Part shown: in pieces, positions 10,973 to 20,749 of the stretch | Numbering within the stretch: position 1 is the stretch's first letter | How the letters are laid out: every line of letters begins with the position of its first letter | From: Gracilaria gracilis | Lineage: Eukaryota > Rhodophyta > Florideophyceae > Gracilariales > Gracilariaceae | Assembly: GCA_030374805.1 (NCBI GenBank) | Contig: JARGSG010000011.1 | Coordinates: forward strand, 310,001-374,000 | Direction: 5' to 3' | Length of the DNA stretch: 64,000 nucleotides | Notes under the pieces: model-generated | What the model saw: only the letters and a program-made list of their open reading frames with translations | What the model was told of the DNA's origin: nothing | The model's database searches: none | Made by a program: the position numbers and the translations under genes

Positions 10973-11045
10973 GGACAGCGGACCAAGGTGGCGTGGCGCT
11001 TCATCAGTGCACTGGTGATGCGCCACGACACCCGGGTTCGCTGTC
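10973..11045. repeat. Palindromic repeat, copy 2
   Basis: Same outer and inner arms as copy 1, with a few mismatches in the right arm. It is the second unit of the 134 bp duplication. Confidence 0.9.
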
Positions 11046-11088
11046 CCAGGCTGTCGTTCTAATTAATTGGAATTATATGATCTTTTTG

Positions 11089-11162
11089 GGACAGCCGTCC
11101 GGGGTGGCGTGGCGCTCCATCGGCGCAGCGATGAAGCGCAATGAGACCCTAGTCTACTGTCC
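11089..11162. repeat. Palindromic repeat, copy 3, diverged
   Basis: Starts GGACAGCCGTCCGGGGTGGC and ends TCTACTGTCC. The right arm has decayed more than the left. A shorter inner remnant (TTCATGGATGCAACGATGAA) lies at 11431. Confidence 0.75.
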
Positions 11163-11166
11163 TACT

Positions 11167-12026
11167 TAACCTTATTAGTAACATCGCGTATATCTCCACA
11201 TTTATTCAGTTCCGTGTCTCTCGCGTCTTCAAGCTTCCCTTAACATCTCTTTGACGCGTCACCTGCCATAGATGAAGTACCACTTTCTCTTGATCTCCTC
11301 TTCGCGCGCCAAGAAAGATAAAGCTAGAGTTCCTATAGGTCTGCTTTGTAGGCGTGTCGACCAGGGAACCCGTTGTGCGACCCGCTACTGTGCATTCACG
11401 CGGTAGACGGTAGACCGAGGTGAATTGTGGTTCATGGATGCAACGATGAAGCGCCATTGCACTCCTGGCCATTTCCCGATCGTCGTGTTTTCCGAAGAAT
11501 GTAATACGAACCTTTCCCTAAGGGAATGAAACTTTTATTCTTCCACCAAGATATTGGTCTTTCTAAAATCCAAGTAATAATATAAATATATATAGCAATA
11601 GAGTATGGTTTTTCTAAAGTAATTCCGATTTGATCTTAGCTATGCATTATACTCCACAGGTTGAGTTATGTCAAATCTGCACTAACGTCACAGGGGCGAC
11701 TGTCTGGCGCGGACACCGTCCGCTCGATACATATCGCTGTATAGCCGTAGGCAAAACACGCGCATCTCTACAGACTACTGTCACGCACGAATGCTCGTGT
11801 GCAAACATCATATAACTCATTCATTTACAGAATAGGCTCACATGAAGTTAAATCCTTTCTCACTGAGACTTTGAGCCTAGTAAGACACTTATGGGGCTGC
11901 ATTTATTATTCACGTTAGTATAGTGAGGATTGCTGCGGATGCTCTGGAAACACCCTAAATTAGTGTGTTAGGGTGGTTTTCAATCTCTCCAAACGCATCC
12001 AGGACCGTTGGTCTAGACCATCCTCC
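11167..12026. other. AT-rich intergenic stretch
   Basis: No ORF with a recognisable domain. It contains an AT-only run near 11577-11605 (ATATAAATATATATAG) and the palindrome remnant at 11431-11460. Otherwise I see nothing in it. Confidence 0.4.
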
Positions 12027-12100
12027 GGACAGCGGACCCGGGTGTCGCGGCGCTTCATCAGTGCACTGATGAAGCGCCACTGCACATCGGTCCGCTGTCC
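12027..12100. repeat. Palindromic repeat, copy 4
   Basis: GGACAGCGGACCC on the left and CGGTCCGCTGTCC on the right, with a central CATCAGTGCACTGATG. An A/T run (AAAAAATTAAATTTTTTTT) follows directly. A similar A/T run precedes the copy at 24404. Confidence 0.9.
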
Positions 12101-12304
12101 AAAAAATTAAATTTTTTTTGCCCTGCCGCCCCGGTCGGTCCCAAATATCTGTATCCGGGGCACACGTGCTACTACTACCCTGTACTGGATATCGCGTTTG
12201 CAGAAACATCGCAGCCATGTACAACTAACTCCCGTTCGGGTCTGTTTCACAGCCCCGTGTACTACATTCTTCAGTTGCTTACGCAGATCTGTTGTCATCA
12301 CTTC

Positions 12305-12369
12305 GGCCCGGGCGTCATGGCGCTTCATCGGTGCACCGATGAAGCGCCGGGACACATGGATCCGCTGTC
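12305..12369. repeat. Palindromic repeat, copy 5, left arm decayed
   Basis: Intact centre GGCGCTTCATCGGTGCACCG and right arm ATCCGCTGTC. It is followed by ACGGCGCG and a linker like that of copy 1. Confidence 0.8.
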
Positions 12370-12560
12370 AACGGCGCGTTGGTGGTTCCAAGTATGCAAC
12401 CACCCGTGTTTTACTTTTCTCGGAACCAATTGAGGGTATGGCGGAAGGAGAACACGTCGCCGGTCAAGACTGAGTGACTCAAGAGGATGTGCGAGCGTCA
12501 GAGGAGACAGGGTGGGGGTTAAATAGTGGAGTGCTGGTGAGGCGTACAGTAAAGTGACGG

Positions 12561-12573
12561 TTTTGGCGCGAAA
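12561..12573. promoter_or_regulatory. Possible E2F/DP-type site
   Basis: TTTTGGCGCGAAA is a self-complementary match to the E2F consensus TTTSSCGS, 46-58 bp upstream of the first in-frame ATG of the coiled-coil gene. In plants, animals and algae such sites drive S-phase expression. One chance match is possible, so this is suggestive only. Confidence 0.35.
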
Positions 12574-12618
12574 CCGGTCGGAACAGAAAGTGGTAAGTTA
12601 TTGTTTCAGGTATAAGTC

Positions 12619-13684
12619 TTGCGCATAGGCAGTGGCACTGAAAACGAGGACGGCATCGATTGCACGGTATGGGACCGAATTCTTGCTTTCGGTGACGCTT
12701 TTGGCTTTTCTAAGATGTCGAACGGATACGTGGAAAACGAGAAGCTTCTTGCGTTCTTGGAAGGGAAAGAGATCGTAGGAACGCCGTCTCCCAAGCGGGA
12801 AGTAGCCGAGGTTGCGCGGGTGGATGGAGGGTCACGAGAGGAGGAGGTTGTGGCTGTGGGAAAGGCAGGGGCTGCGGATGTGGGCTCCAAGGTGGTGGAG
12901 AAGAGGGGGGAGAAGAATTGGATATGGAGGAAAGAGGCGGTGCTTCTGAGCCAGTTGGGGATTGGGGAGCTCATAGAGGATGTAGATGGAACGGGAGGTA
13001 GGAAAGAGCAATTTATTGGGGAAATGAAGGAGTGGGTGAGGTTGTTGGGAGTTGTGATGAAGGAGCGAATGAATGATTGTATTGCGGAGAGTGTGGCGAA
13101 GATGGGAGGGGTGGTGTTGAGTGAGGAGGAGAATGGGGTGTCATTGGAAGCAATATCTAATTTGCGGAATGGTTTGAAGATGCTGGGAATGGAGATGGGT
13201 CGTCATGCGGATGGGATGGTGGAATGCGTAGGGAAGGAGATACGGAAGCTGAGGGAGGAGAATGTGATGCTGAAGGGGAGTTTGGAGATGCTGGAGATGC
13301 AGATTGGAGAGGTGGAAAAGGCGCGGTTGTTGTTGTGTTGTTGGTGGAGGTGAAGGGGATGCTGACGGGGTCAGGAGGGGAGGTGGGAGAAAGTTGTGCC
13401 AAGAGGGAATGAAGGTTGAGAAGGAATCGCCTGTGACGCCAAAGACTAAGGAAGTGGTTTGTCGCTTGAAGAATAGATGCAAGGAGGGAGGGAAGGTGGC
13501 AGGAGAGGAGGTGCGGCCGGGGCTGCGGGTTGCGACGTTGACTGGGTTTCGAAGTGCGGCGCATGCGGTGCAGACGGCGGAGCGCATACTGGAAGAGCAG
13601 AGGGAGCAGAGGATGGGATGGATGATGGGTGGTATGGGGAGCCTTTCTGGGGCGAGGAGGGTGTACGAGAATGGAGAGAGCTGC
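12619..13684 (+). pseudogene. Coiled-coil protein of unknown function, copy A
   Basis: The open frame from 12619 gives 244 residues. Homology to the inverted copy at 13.9-14.7 kb continues beyond it through two changes of frame near 13.32-13.40 kb, so the gene is probably broken (an intron is the alternative). Visible parts are an acidic, low-complexity N-terminal half, a helical stretch AESVAKMGGVV, a leucine-rich coiled coil (EIRKLREENVMLKGSLEMLE) and a C-terminal motif AERILEEQ...SGARRVYENGES. Codon usage is strongly G-rich on the coding strand. No known family is recognised. The coiled coil suggests a structural or oligomerising protein. The sequence ends abruptly at a transposon-like terminus at 13685. 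Confidence 0.6.
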
Positions 13685-13866
13685 GTCGGTGTTCTCGGAA
13701 TGATAGTTTACTATGCTAGATGGCTAGTTCTGAAAATAAAAGTCCGAAAAAACTAGCAATTTTGCAAATTGCACTAGTTGGCAAGGCAAAAAATTTTTTT
13801 TCGAAATCGCATTTCCACGTGCCGCAGTTGAACTCCATTTGTTGAAGTTGTATGCTAGTTTGCAGT
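13685..13866. repeat. Transposon terminus or MITE related to the Plavaka-like element
   Basis: The first 25 bp (GTCGGTGTTCTCGGAATG, then ATAGTTT) match the sequence at 37785 just before the Plavaka-like transposase, with two mismatches. Both places are followed by scattered copies of CTAGTT/AACTAG (here near 13717, 13725, 13753, 13774, 13854), as expected of subterminal transposase-binding repeats. I found no opposing terminus, so this may be a MITE or a truncated end. Confidence 0.6.
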
Positions 13867-14750
13867 TCATGCGCCACTGCCCGTTACCTCACATTCGTCG
13901 CAGTCGTCAAAATCACTCAAAAAATTTACTCTCGGGTCACCAGCGCTGGTGTACTCCAACTCGGCATTCGAATCCTGAGTCTCAGTTTCCCTAAACGTGA
14001 AGTTAAAGAAGTCCAACGGACAACTCTCCCCATTCTGGTACACCCTCCTAGCCCCAAAGTGGCTTCCAACCCCTCCCAACCTCTTCTCCTCCTGCTCCTC
14101 CAATATACGCTCTGCTGTCCTCGCAGCCGCCGTCGCACTCCCGAAACCCACCAACGGCGCGCCACCCGGCAGCTGCGGCGGCACAAACACCTTCCCATCC
14201 TCGTCCACCATCACCCCACCCTTCCTTCTCTTCTTCAGTCGACTCCCCACACCTTCTTCTCCCTTCTCTTCTCCCTCCCTCTCCCTCACACTCCCCCGCC
14301 CACCCCGAGAACCAGGCGTCACAGGCGACCCTTTACCTGCTCTCTCTCCCACCCCTACTCCCCCTCTCCTCATCATTTCCTTCAACTCCATCAGCAATTT
14401 GCACGCCTTCTCCACCTGTCTCACTTGCTCTTCTAACACTTCAACCCTACCCTTGAGCCCAATGTTCTCCTTTCGCAGCCTCCCCATCTCCCTCCCCACG
14501 CACCCCAACATCCCATTCACATGTCCCACAGCCCCCACCCCAGTCAACTTCATCCTCTTCCGAATCGTCGAAATCAATTCCATCGGCACCCCAACCTCCG
14601 ACACCCTCAGCACCACCCCTCCCATGTCTGCCACCATCTCCGACAGCATGTCGTCGAAGTGCTCCTTCGAACTCCCCCAAGCTTCCCCACCATTTCCTCC
14701 AACTCCCCCATAAACCTTCTCTCCGGTCCTCTTCCTCCATCCCCATCCCC
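13867..14750 (-). pseudogene. Coiled-coil protein of unknown function, copy B (inverted paralogue)
   Basis: The minus ORF 13867-14649 (260 aa) matches copy A along its length: VADMGGVVL, a heptad region RKENIGLKGRVEVLEEQVRQ, a basic low-complexity middle with SPVTP, and AERILEEQ...FGARRVYQNGES. Upstream coding similarity (FMGELEEMV) continues in another frame to about 14750, so the N-terminal half carries a frame change. After GES the C-termini differ: copy B goes on for about 47 residues, while copy A is cut by the transposon-like end. The two copies point at each other as an inverted gene pair. Function unknown. Confidence 0.6.
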
Positions 14751-15393
14751 ATTACAAATCCTCTGAATCACACAAACCCCCTCATTCCCCCCCTCCCTCT
14801 CGCGGTGGCGTCTCTGGCACTTCCGTCCTATACAGCAGAGCCATTAGCTCCTCGTCACCAACGTATCCATTCTACATCCCGAGAAAAGACGGCGTCAGGC
14901 GATAAATGACTTGAAGAGGCCTGAGCGACTTACCACAACCCTCGTCCTTGCCACCCCTGATCACAGCCGTTACACTCGTAGCCACACACCCCTCTACACC
15001 GCAGGCCTTTTTGTATAACAATTTTCTATACCTCAATTTCCCGCCATTCCCCAAAAACTCCATTTCTCCCAGATACTTCCATATTTTCGTTTTTTCCTTT
15101 CAGTACCATTCCACAAAACCAATCCACAGCGCCCGTTCCTAAACTCCTTACCATTAAATATTCCCCTTTATAATTCATTTCGACACATCTCTTTTCATAA
15201 ACACATTCATCAGTCCTAATCCCTTCATACCCACCTATCTCATTCTCTCCACCACTTAGTCATAAAAACTATCTTTTCCACTGAAACCACTTTATCGATG
15301 TATACATCGGCAACGCCGTTCTCTACTTAAGCATCTCTCCCTTCCTCTCTTGTAGCACAATATATCCTCACAGCATCCAACAAACTCGACATA
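14751..15393. other. Intergenic, pyrimidine-rich
   Basis: C/T-rich on the plus strand, with runs of CCTCC and CATTCC. No credible ORF. It probably holds the upstream region of the gene starting at 15394. Confidence 0.35.
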
Positions 15394-16227
15394 ATGACCT
15401 CGCCTTCCTCTTCTCTCCGCTCCTCCCACACCCCAGCTGTTGTTGTATGCAGAGGCCGCATTGGCTCCATGCTTTACGACCACGGTACCCCTCAAGATAC
15501 CATTCTTTCACTCCAAGATTTCATAGCCGCAGACTGCATTCCGCAAGGTCTCATTTTCTTCTGCGGCAGGAGCAACTTGTTGGAAACAGTAATTCGCTCC
15601 TGCCCTCCATATCGCAGACAAGACTTGGTCTTCATTCAGAACGGTCACATTCTTCCCATTCTTTCAAAACATGGTCTTCATCACACCGCACGAGCAGTTC
15701 TTTACATCGCCCTACCCACTCTCGCTGCACCTCTACAGGATGGCGTCACCCCTCCTACTCCCAACAGCCTTACAACTGTCACCGGAAAATGGGCTTTCGC
15801 ACTAGCACAACGCTTCTTTAACGCAGGTCTCACTTGCAATATCGTTGACGAAGACGCCTTCTCTAAATCCTACTACGAAAAGCTCGTCTGGATCTCTTCA
15901 TTCAACCTAGTTGGTTCATCCCACGGCTTCATTACCATGCATGACGTGGCCACCCGCTACAATACCATAATCTCAACGATAATGAAGGAACTACTCGGCA
16001 TAGTCTCCTCCAACACAGCTATCTCCTGCAATATCCCCTGCACAGTACAATCCCTCCTCGCCTACGGCAGCACTCTTACCTCCTTCCACGCCTCATTCTT
16101 TGAGTACGAATTCAGAAATGGTTACTTCTACCTTTCCTCCGAGGATACCAAGAGAGCGGGCTTGGGTGACCCTGCCCCTTTTCACACCAACTATGTCAAT
16201 GTCCTTAGAAAAGAAATTCTCCTTTAG
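15394..16227 (+). CDS. Ketopantoate reductase-like (ApbA/PanE-type) protein
   Basis: The intact 277-residue ORF resembles the ApbA/PanE-like proteins of plants and algae. AVVVCRGRIGSMLYDHG (residues 15-31) is a Rossmann-start pattern in which the first glycine of GxGxxG looks replaced. RRQDLVFIQNGHILP (about 75-89) lies where the family has DLVFxQNG. KWAFALAQRFFNAGL...EKLVWISSFNLVGSSHG (about 130-180) corresponds to the C-terminal helical domain with its conserved Lys. The family reduces ketopantoate or related 2-oxo acids with NADPH. The altered nucleotide motif makes activity here uncertain. It is the only uninterrupted metabolic-type gene inside the repeat island, so it may be a trapped host gene or captured cargo. 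Confidence 0.6.
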   Translation: MTSPSSSLRSSHTPAVVVCRGRIGSMLYDHGTPQDTILSLQDFIAADCIPQGLIFFCGRSNLLETVIRSCPPYRRQDLVFIQNGHILPILSKHGLHHTARAVLYIALPTLAAPLQDGVTPPTPNSLTTVTGKWAFALAQRFFNAGLTCNIVDEDAFSKSYYEKLVWISSFNLVGSSHGFITMHDVATRYNTIISTIMKELLGIVSSNTAISCNIPCTVQSLLAYGSTLTSFHASFFEYEFRNGYFYLSSEDTKRAGLGDPAPFHTNYVNVLRKEILL

Positions 16228-16439
16228 TACCAGTACTACTTTGGTCTCATTTTGTAGAAAAGATATCTTCGCACAATACTGTCTCTGCTTACCCCACGCT
16301 TTGTAACTCATTTTCTTTCTTCAACAATCCTTTTTTGCTCACATTATATCAAAACATTTGTTCATTTCTCATTACTAGTTAAGTCACCTCACGCTCACGC
16401 ACATAACACTACACGCCCTACATTTTTTATCTAGTCCTC

Positions 16440-18165
16440 CTAATAATCCATTATCATCGGTCTCTCCTCGTAGTCCCCACCCGTGTTATCAGCCTTGTGG
16501 CCTTGTACCTCGTCATCTTCCTCTTCGTATTCCTCCTCTCCAACTTCCTCTTCCTCCATTTCAAAGTTTCTCACAGAACTTTCCTCCTCGTCCAGCTGGT
16601 GGTTCGGGTCTTCCCCGAGTCCAAATTTCTCATCTAAGAATTTCGGCCGAAAAGCAGGCTGCATGTGCACCGCATCAGGGAGCTTGTATCCCTCGAGCAC
16701 AAAGTACATGTGATACATTAGACAATTCTCTTTCACCAGCGCATCCATGTACCCAGCCCTAGCATGAAGCACATCTTCCATTCAACTCAACATGGAGTAC
16801 GATGGAACCCTGAACTTTTTCACAACCATCGTACGAGACAGTCTCTTCAAACTCTTGTCATCCGTCATATACATATTATGTGACCTCTCACATACCCATA
16901 TCATAAAAGAGCTCTCCCCGGAGGCCATCATGAAGAATCCTGGAATCTTTCCATTGTTCTTCTCCACATTCGTCAACCCTCGGAAATCGGTGTGCAACAC
17001 CTGCCTCGGGCATCCCTCCCCCGTACTCAACACACGTCCTCCTGTTTCCGGCGCATAGATCCTCTTCTTCGCCCTACTGTTGTTACACAGACGAAGAGCG
17101 GCTTCTGTCTGCCCAAACCTAGCATCCAACAACGCCCTCTTTCTCACCATCATCACATTCTTCTCATCCGATTGCATGTAATCCACAATCCCCTTCTTCT
17201 TGGTAATGTATCGCCCAATGCCCTGCATTCTATCCCCCGCGTCCTTCCCATCTCCTGCATTGATGATAGGGTTCCATCTCTTGCGGTTCTCCTCGAACTT
17301 GAGGTCCGGCTGTTCCAAGAAATCCTTGTGAAAGAACTCCAACTTACTCTCTGTCACATCTTCATCCAACACCAACCCCCTCTTCTTCGCCTCATCTGAC
17401 ATGCCTTCGTCACTTCCAAATTTTTCCAGCACACAGAATCCTCTCTCTATCAACTCCATTCTCTTCGCGGCAAAATACTCTCGCTCGTAGTCATCCCTCT
17501 CCATCGCCGCCATCCAAAGAGCCTCTTCCTCCCCTTTCAGCTTTCCCTTCAACGGGAGCGTCACCCCAAGAACTGGTTCCTTTGTAGTCCCCAGTTCCTT
17601 GTGCACATTCCGCGCTGCATGCCAGTACACCGCGTGATGCACCGCCCTCAAATCCTCCACCGTTAAACACCACGCCCTATGCTGCTTTCGTAGGCGAAGC
17701 ATATGCATCCACGGGTGCTGGTATTTCACAGCATTCATCCCTTCTGGCCACTCACTCGGCAGTGCACTCACCATATTCATCCACGACATATCTGATCCCC
17801 CGGTGTGCTCTCCAGCTGTCTTCATCCCCTTCGGGAGGACATTCGAATTGTTATCCTCAAAGCTACGCATTCCTCCTTCACCTTCCCCCCCCGGTTCATC
17901 CCCAACAAATCCACAATCCTTCTCACTACTATCACCCTCCTCCTCGCCCTCACTGGACGACATCACATTGATTTTCTGCTTCTTAAAGAACTTCAGTCCT
18001 CGCCATTTTCCTGAACAGGTTAACAACCTCCAAAGGTATGTCCACAGAAGATGTGTTCACCGCACCCTTCCTTCTTCGCTTCGGGGCATGTTGCACATCA
18101 TCTTCATCCTCGTCGTCAGTAAGCACCACAGAAGTTCTCTTCCTCGTTTTCCTCTTCTTCCCCAC
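16440..18165 (-). pseudogene. 2OG-Fe(II) dioxygenase-like protein, interrupted
   Basis: A lysine/acidic-rich N-terminus (MGKKRKTRKRT, from 18165) leads into a long charged region and then a double-stranded beta-helix signature. RQVLHTDF gives the HxD iron ligands (codons near 16.99 kb), FFMMASGESSFMIWV and VPSYSML are core strands, and LHARAGY...NCLMYHMYFV corresponds to the distal His of the (V/L)HAGAGY...RLHCY pattern seen in viral and transposon-borne oxygenases. The Arg that usually binds 2-oxoglutarate is not obvious. Family members oxidise methylated bases (TET/JBP, AlkB) or proteins; the substrate here is unknown. A very acidic C-terminal tail follows. The frame is broken at one or two points. 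It lies head-to-tail, 63 bp downstream of the ParB-like gene. Confidence 0.6.
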
Positions 18166-18228
18166 AACCCGTCCAAACCCCCTCTTCTCTTAAGCGACCC
18201 GGAACCACCTTACGTCTTGTGCTACGTC

Positions 18229-20382
18229 TTAACACCGGTGGTCCCGGTTGAGGGCTTTCCACCACCATGGGATCGTTCTCCACCTCAGCTGATGGACCCT
18301 GGCCGTCCCATCCGGTTCCACAACCTCTTCAATAACCTCCTCGACCACGTCCTTCTCCTCTGAACTTCGCAGCGGTACTTTAAAGTATTGTTCCAGCTTG
18401 TTACCTGCAGTATTCACCCTCCTAGACACCATCGCGTCCCACAAACACTTTGCTCCCGCGAGCTCCATTTTTGCTGTTTGCTTCCCGAGATATTCCAAGA
18501 CAGATACCCCCTTTCCTCCAATCTTGAGAACCGTCTGCATCACTTTCTCAACTGTCATCTTCTTCCTCTTGGCAGTCATGTGGCAAAGCTTAAACATACC
18601 AATTGCACACTGAAAGAAGTGCTTCCTCATATCCTCCAAACGGCCCGTTCTCCCTGCAGAGAACATTCTCAGTCGCACATTCCATTGCAAGCAACGGACG
18701 ACGAAACGGAATTCCCCATCTCCAAGTCCCATAAGGAGGTCACTGGACACATGTGTGAGCGTCAGCGTCGGCCCCTCCTCACACACGTTCTCAAAGAATT
18801 GGAGAAGCCCCTCGCTTTGTACAAACTTCAGAGCCAGTGCCGCATAGCGATTCAAGTGACGCATACTATAGTCCCTGATAACCCCACTTCTTTTCAACGC
18901 GCCCGCTATCTGTTTTGGCGTCACCTTCCTCACATCCACTCCTCCTTCGTCAATTATGTTTTCAACGAAGGACACCGTGCTGTGAAGCTTGTTTGCAAAA
19001 GATATCTTCAGAATATTAGAGCTCATCTCGTTCAGGAGATTGCCAAGTCCTAGCACTTCATTCATGACCATCGGATTACCATCCTTCCTCGTCCATAACA
19101 CAACATCAAGAGACTTCACTATATCCTCCCATTTCCCTCCTTCCTCACGCAGGTTTTGTAACACAAAAAATCGGTGATATCCGTCTATAAGTGTTACAGG
19201 CAGCACAAGTCTCCCGTCAACGATTTCACTCGCATCCAATTCGCCTACAACTGTAACGGAAATCGAACCGGCGGAGGGAAGCCAACCAAAGTTGCGGCAC
19301 TTCATCTTCGTGGCCTCCTTGTGCGCCAGGTTCACACTGCGAACCGTCTTCTTCGGGATTTCATTCATATCGATATCCGTCGTCAACCCCTGCTGAACAT
19401 AGTTGGCGAGGGATATCTTCGGTAGCGGAAGCGTGGTGTCCACTTCATCCGACGGAACTCTATCTCCTTCATCGAAAAAATCCCCCTCAGGTCCACCCAG
19501 GGAAGCCTTACTAGTTCCAATGACCTCCACAACATCGTCATCGGAGTCATCCACGATGGTAACCCTTTCAATTGTTCCCACCGGTTTCTTCATCTTTTTA
19601 GAACCTCCTCGTCCTCCTCTTCTCGTTGGTGGAGACTGGAGTTTGGCGGTTTTAGAGGAATGCTCAGCCGATTCTTTGACCTCTTCAACATCTTCACTCT
19701 CAGGCTGAGAGGTGGACGACTTCCCGGCCCCAGGGTGCGGAGTGGGGTGCGAAGTGGAACTCTGCGGAATCTTAATTGAGGCCATCATCGACTTATCCCA
19801 GGCATACAATCCAGCCGATACCAATTCGGCGAGCTTACTCGGTTGATCCTCCGGACCTTGGAAACGGTAAGGGTACTTGGCGTCTAGATGACTTGAAATA
19901 TTCGTCCTCCAGATAACCACCAAATCCTCACCCTCTAAGGCGGTAGCGCTTAGAAGATGGCCATGCAGCGAACTGCAGAGTCCCTTCCCGGTACCACCAG
20001 CAGGCCCCACGCCACGTATTTCCGCAGTACCAACTTCAACCCTGTTCTTGTCCTTTCCAAGGCTGATGAACAAAGATACAGAGTCGCCACCTTTTACCTT
20101 ATGTGGCGCGGGAGTACTCGTCTTCTTCCTCATCGCGCGCGGTGTTCCCTGCTCGGAACGCGATTTCGGCCTACGAGGCGTGGAGACCTTTACCTTTCCT
20201 CTTCCTCGCGTAAACGGTGCCATTCCCAACCCCTCGCTGTTCCTCTTCGATCGCGCTGACTCCCGCCCCCTTTTATGGTTCAAAGGCACCATGTTGGATA
20301 CAAAGGGCTCAAACAATTCGAAACGCGGATTAAGACCGTCGAGAATGCTCGCGACAACGTATAATGGACGTTCCCTTCTCAA
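18229..20382 (-). CDS. Large protein with a ParB/Srx-like DGxHR motif
   Basis: The 717-residue ORF has no interruption. Residues 40-300 are basic then acidic low complexity (KRGRESARSKR, TPRRPKSRSEQGTPRAMRKK, a DDSDDDVVEV patch), as in chromatin-bound proteins. At about 330-430, LPVTLIDGYHRFFVLQNLRE (Asp-Gly-x-His-Arg at 400-404) is the hallmark of the ParB/sulfiredoxin-like fold, whose members bind or cut DNA or hydrolyse CTP. Residues 440-690 are helical with repeated VxKxxxxL patterns, possibly a DNA-binding region. The same-strand 2OG-like gene follows closely, so the two may be co-expressed. The start could be Met1 or Met31 (MVPLNHKRGR). No close named homologue is recognised. ParB-domain proteins are common next to DNA methyltransferases in phages but unusual in eukaryotes. 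Confidence 0.6.
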   Translation of the reverse strand: MRRERPLYVVASILDGLNPRFELFEPFVSNMVPLNHKRGRESARSKRNSEGLGMAPFTRGRGKVKVSTPRRPKSRSEQGTPRAMRKKTSTPAPHKVKGGDSVSLFISLGKDKNRVEVGTAEIRGVGPAGGTGKGLCSSLHGHLLSATALEGEDLVVIWRTNISSHLDAKYPYRFQGPEDQPSKLAELVSAGLYAWDKSMMASIKIPQSSTSHPTPHPGAGKSSTSQPESEDVEEVKESAEHSSKTAKLQSPPTRRGGRGGSKKMKKPVGTIERVTIVDDSDDDVVEVIGTSKASLGGPEGDFFDEGDRVPSDEVDTTLPLPKISLANYVQQGLTTDIDMNEIPKKTVRSVNLAHKEATKMKCRNFGWLPSAGSISVTVVGELDASEIVDGRLVLPVTLIDGYHRFFVLQNLREEGGKWEDIVKSLDVVLWTRKDGNPMVMNEVLGLGNLLNEMSSNILKISFANKLHSTVSFVENIIDEGGVDVRKVTPKQIAGALKRSGVIRDYSMRHLNRYAALALKFVQSEGLLQFFENVCEEGPTLTLTHVSSDLLMGLGDGEFRFVVRCLQWNVRLRMFSAGRTGRLEDMRKHFFQCAIGMFKLCHMTAKRKKMTVEKVMQTVLKIGGKGVSVLEYLGKQTAKMELAGAKCLWDAMVSRRVNTAGNKLEQYFKVPLRSSEEKDVVEEVIEEVVEPDGTARVHQLRWRTIPWWWKALNRDHRC

Positions 20383-20597
20383 CCACGTTCGTTGCCTTCA
20401 CTTCCTGACCGAACACTGCGCCCGCTCAATATAGGATTCAACTCAAGCGGTTCCATATTTCACGTTTTAGAATTCACTATCGCTTTATTTAGAAAGATAC
20501 ATGATCTTCATAACTACTACGTACGTGTAGCTATAAAATAAAGGCACCCAGTTTTGAAGGAAAAAATAATGAATTGCGTCCGTTAAGTTTTCTGCAT

Positions 20598-20671
20598 GGA
20601 CAGCGGTCCGGGGTGGTGTGGCGCTTCATCAGTGCCCTGATGAAGCGCCACACCACCCCGGACCGCTGTCC
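20598..20671. repeat. Palindromic repeat, copy 6, 35 bp perfect arms
   Basis: The two 35 bp arms are fully complementary around a 4-base centre (TGCC). The sequence starts GGACAGCGGTCCGGGGTGGT and ends ACCGCTGTCC. It is the best-preserved copy. It lies between the ParB-like gene and the hAT element. Confidence 0.95.
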
Positions 20672-20749
20672 ATGCGCAGTGGCCGATGAAGTTGGACGAC
20701 AACTCTGACGGCTGTCCACGTGCTGTGGCGTAAGAAGTTCACGGTTGGG

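Larger units (their letters stand above)
10797..11060. repeat. Direct duplication of a 134 bp unit containing a palindrome
   Basis: Two consecutive copies start at 10797 and 10931 with CACGTATG, then ACACAGGTTTGCC or CCACAGGTTTGCC, then a full palindrome, so the period is 134 bp. A diverged third echo of the linker follows the palindrome that ends at 12369. Confidence 0.85.

Noticed and set aside
10797-11062. Several short ORFs with MxWRFIGAPMKRH-like peptides
   Set aside because: Produced by reading the palindrome family; the same peptide appears on both strands and at every copy.
12594-12610. GTAAGT...TTTCAG as a mini-intron upstream of copy A
   Set aside because: Only about 17 bases apart, too short for spliceosomal introns.
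13141-13587. Minus Pro/Ser/His-rich ORFs opposite coiled-coil copy A
   Set aside because: Complement of a G-rich coding strand; the plus frames match copy B while these do not.
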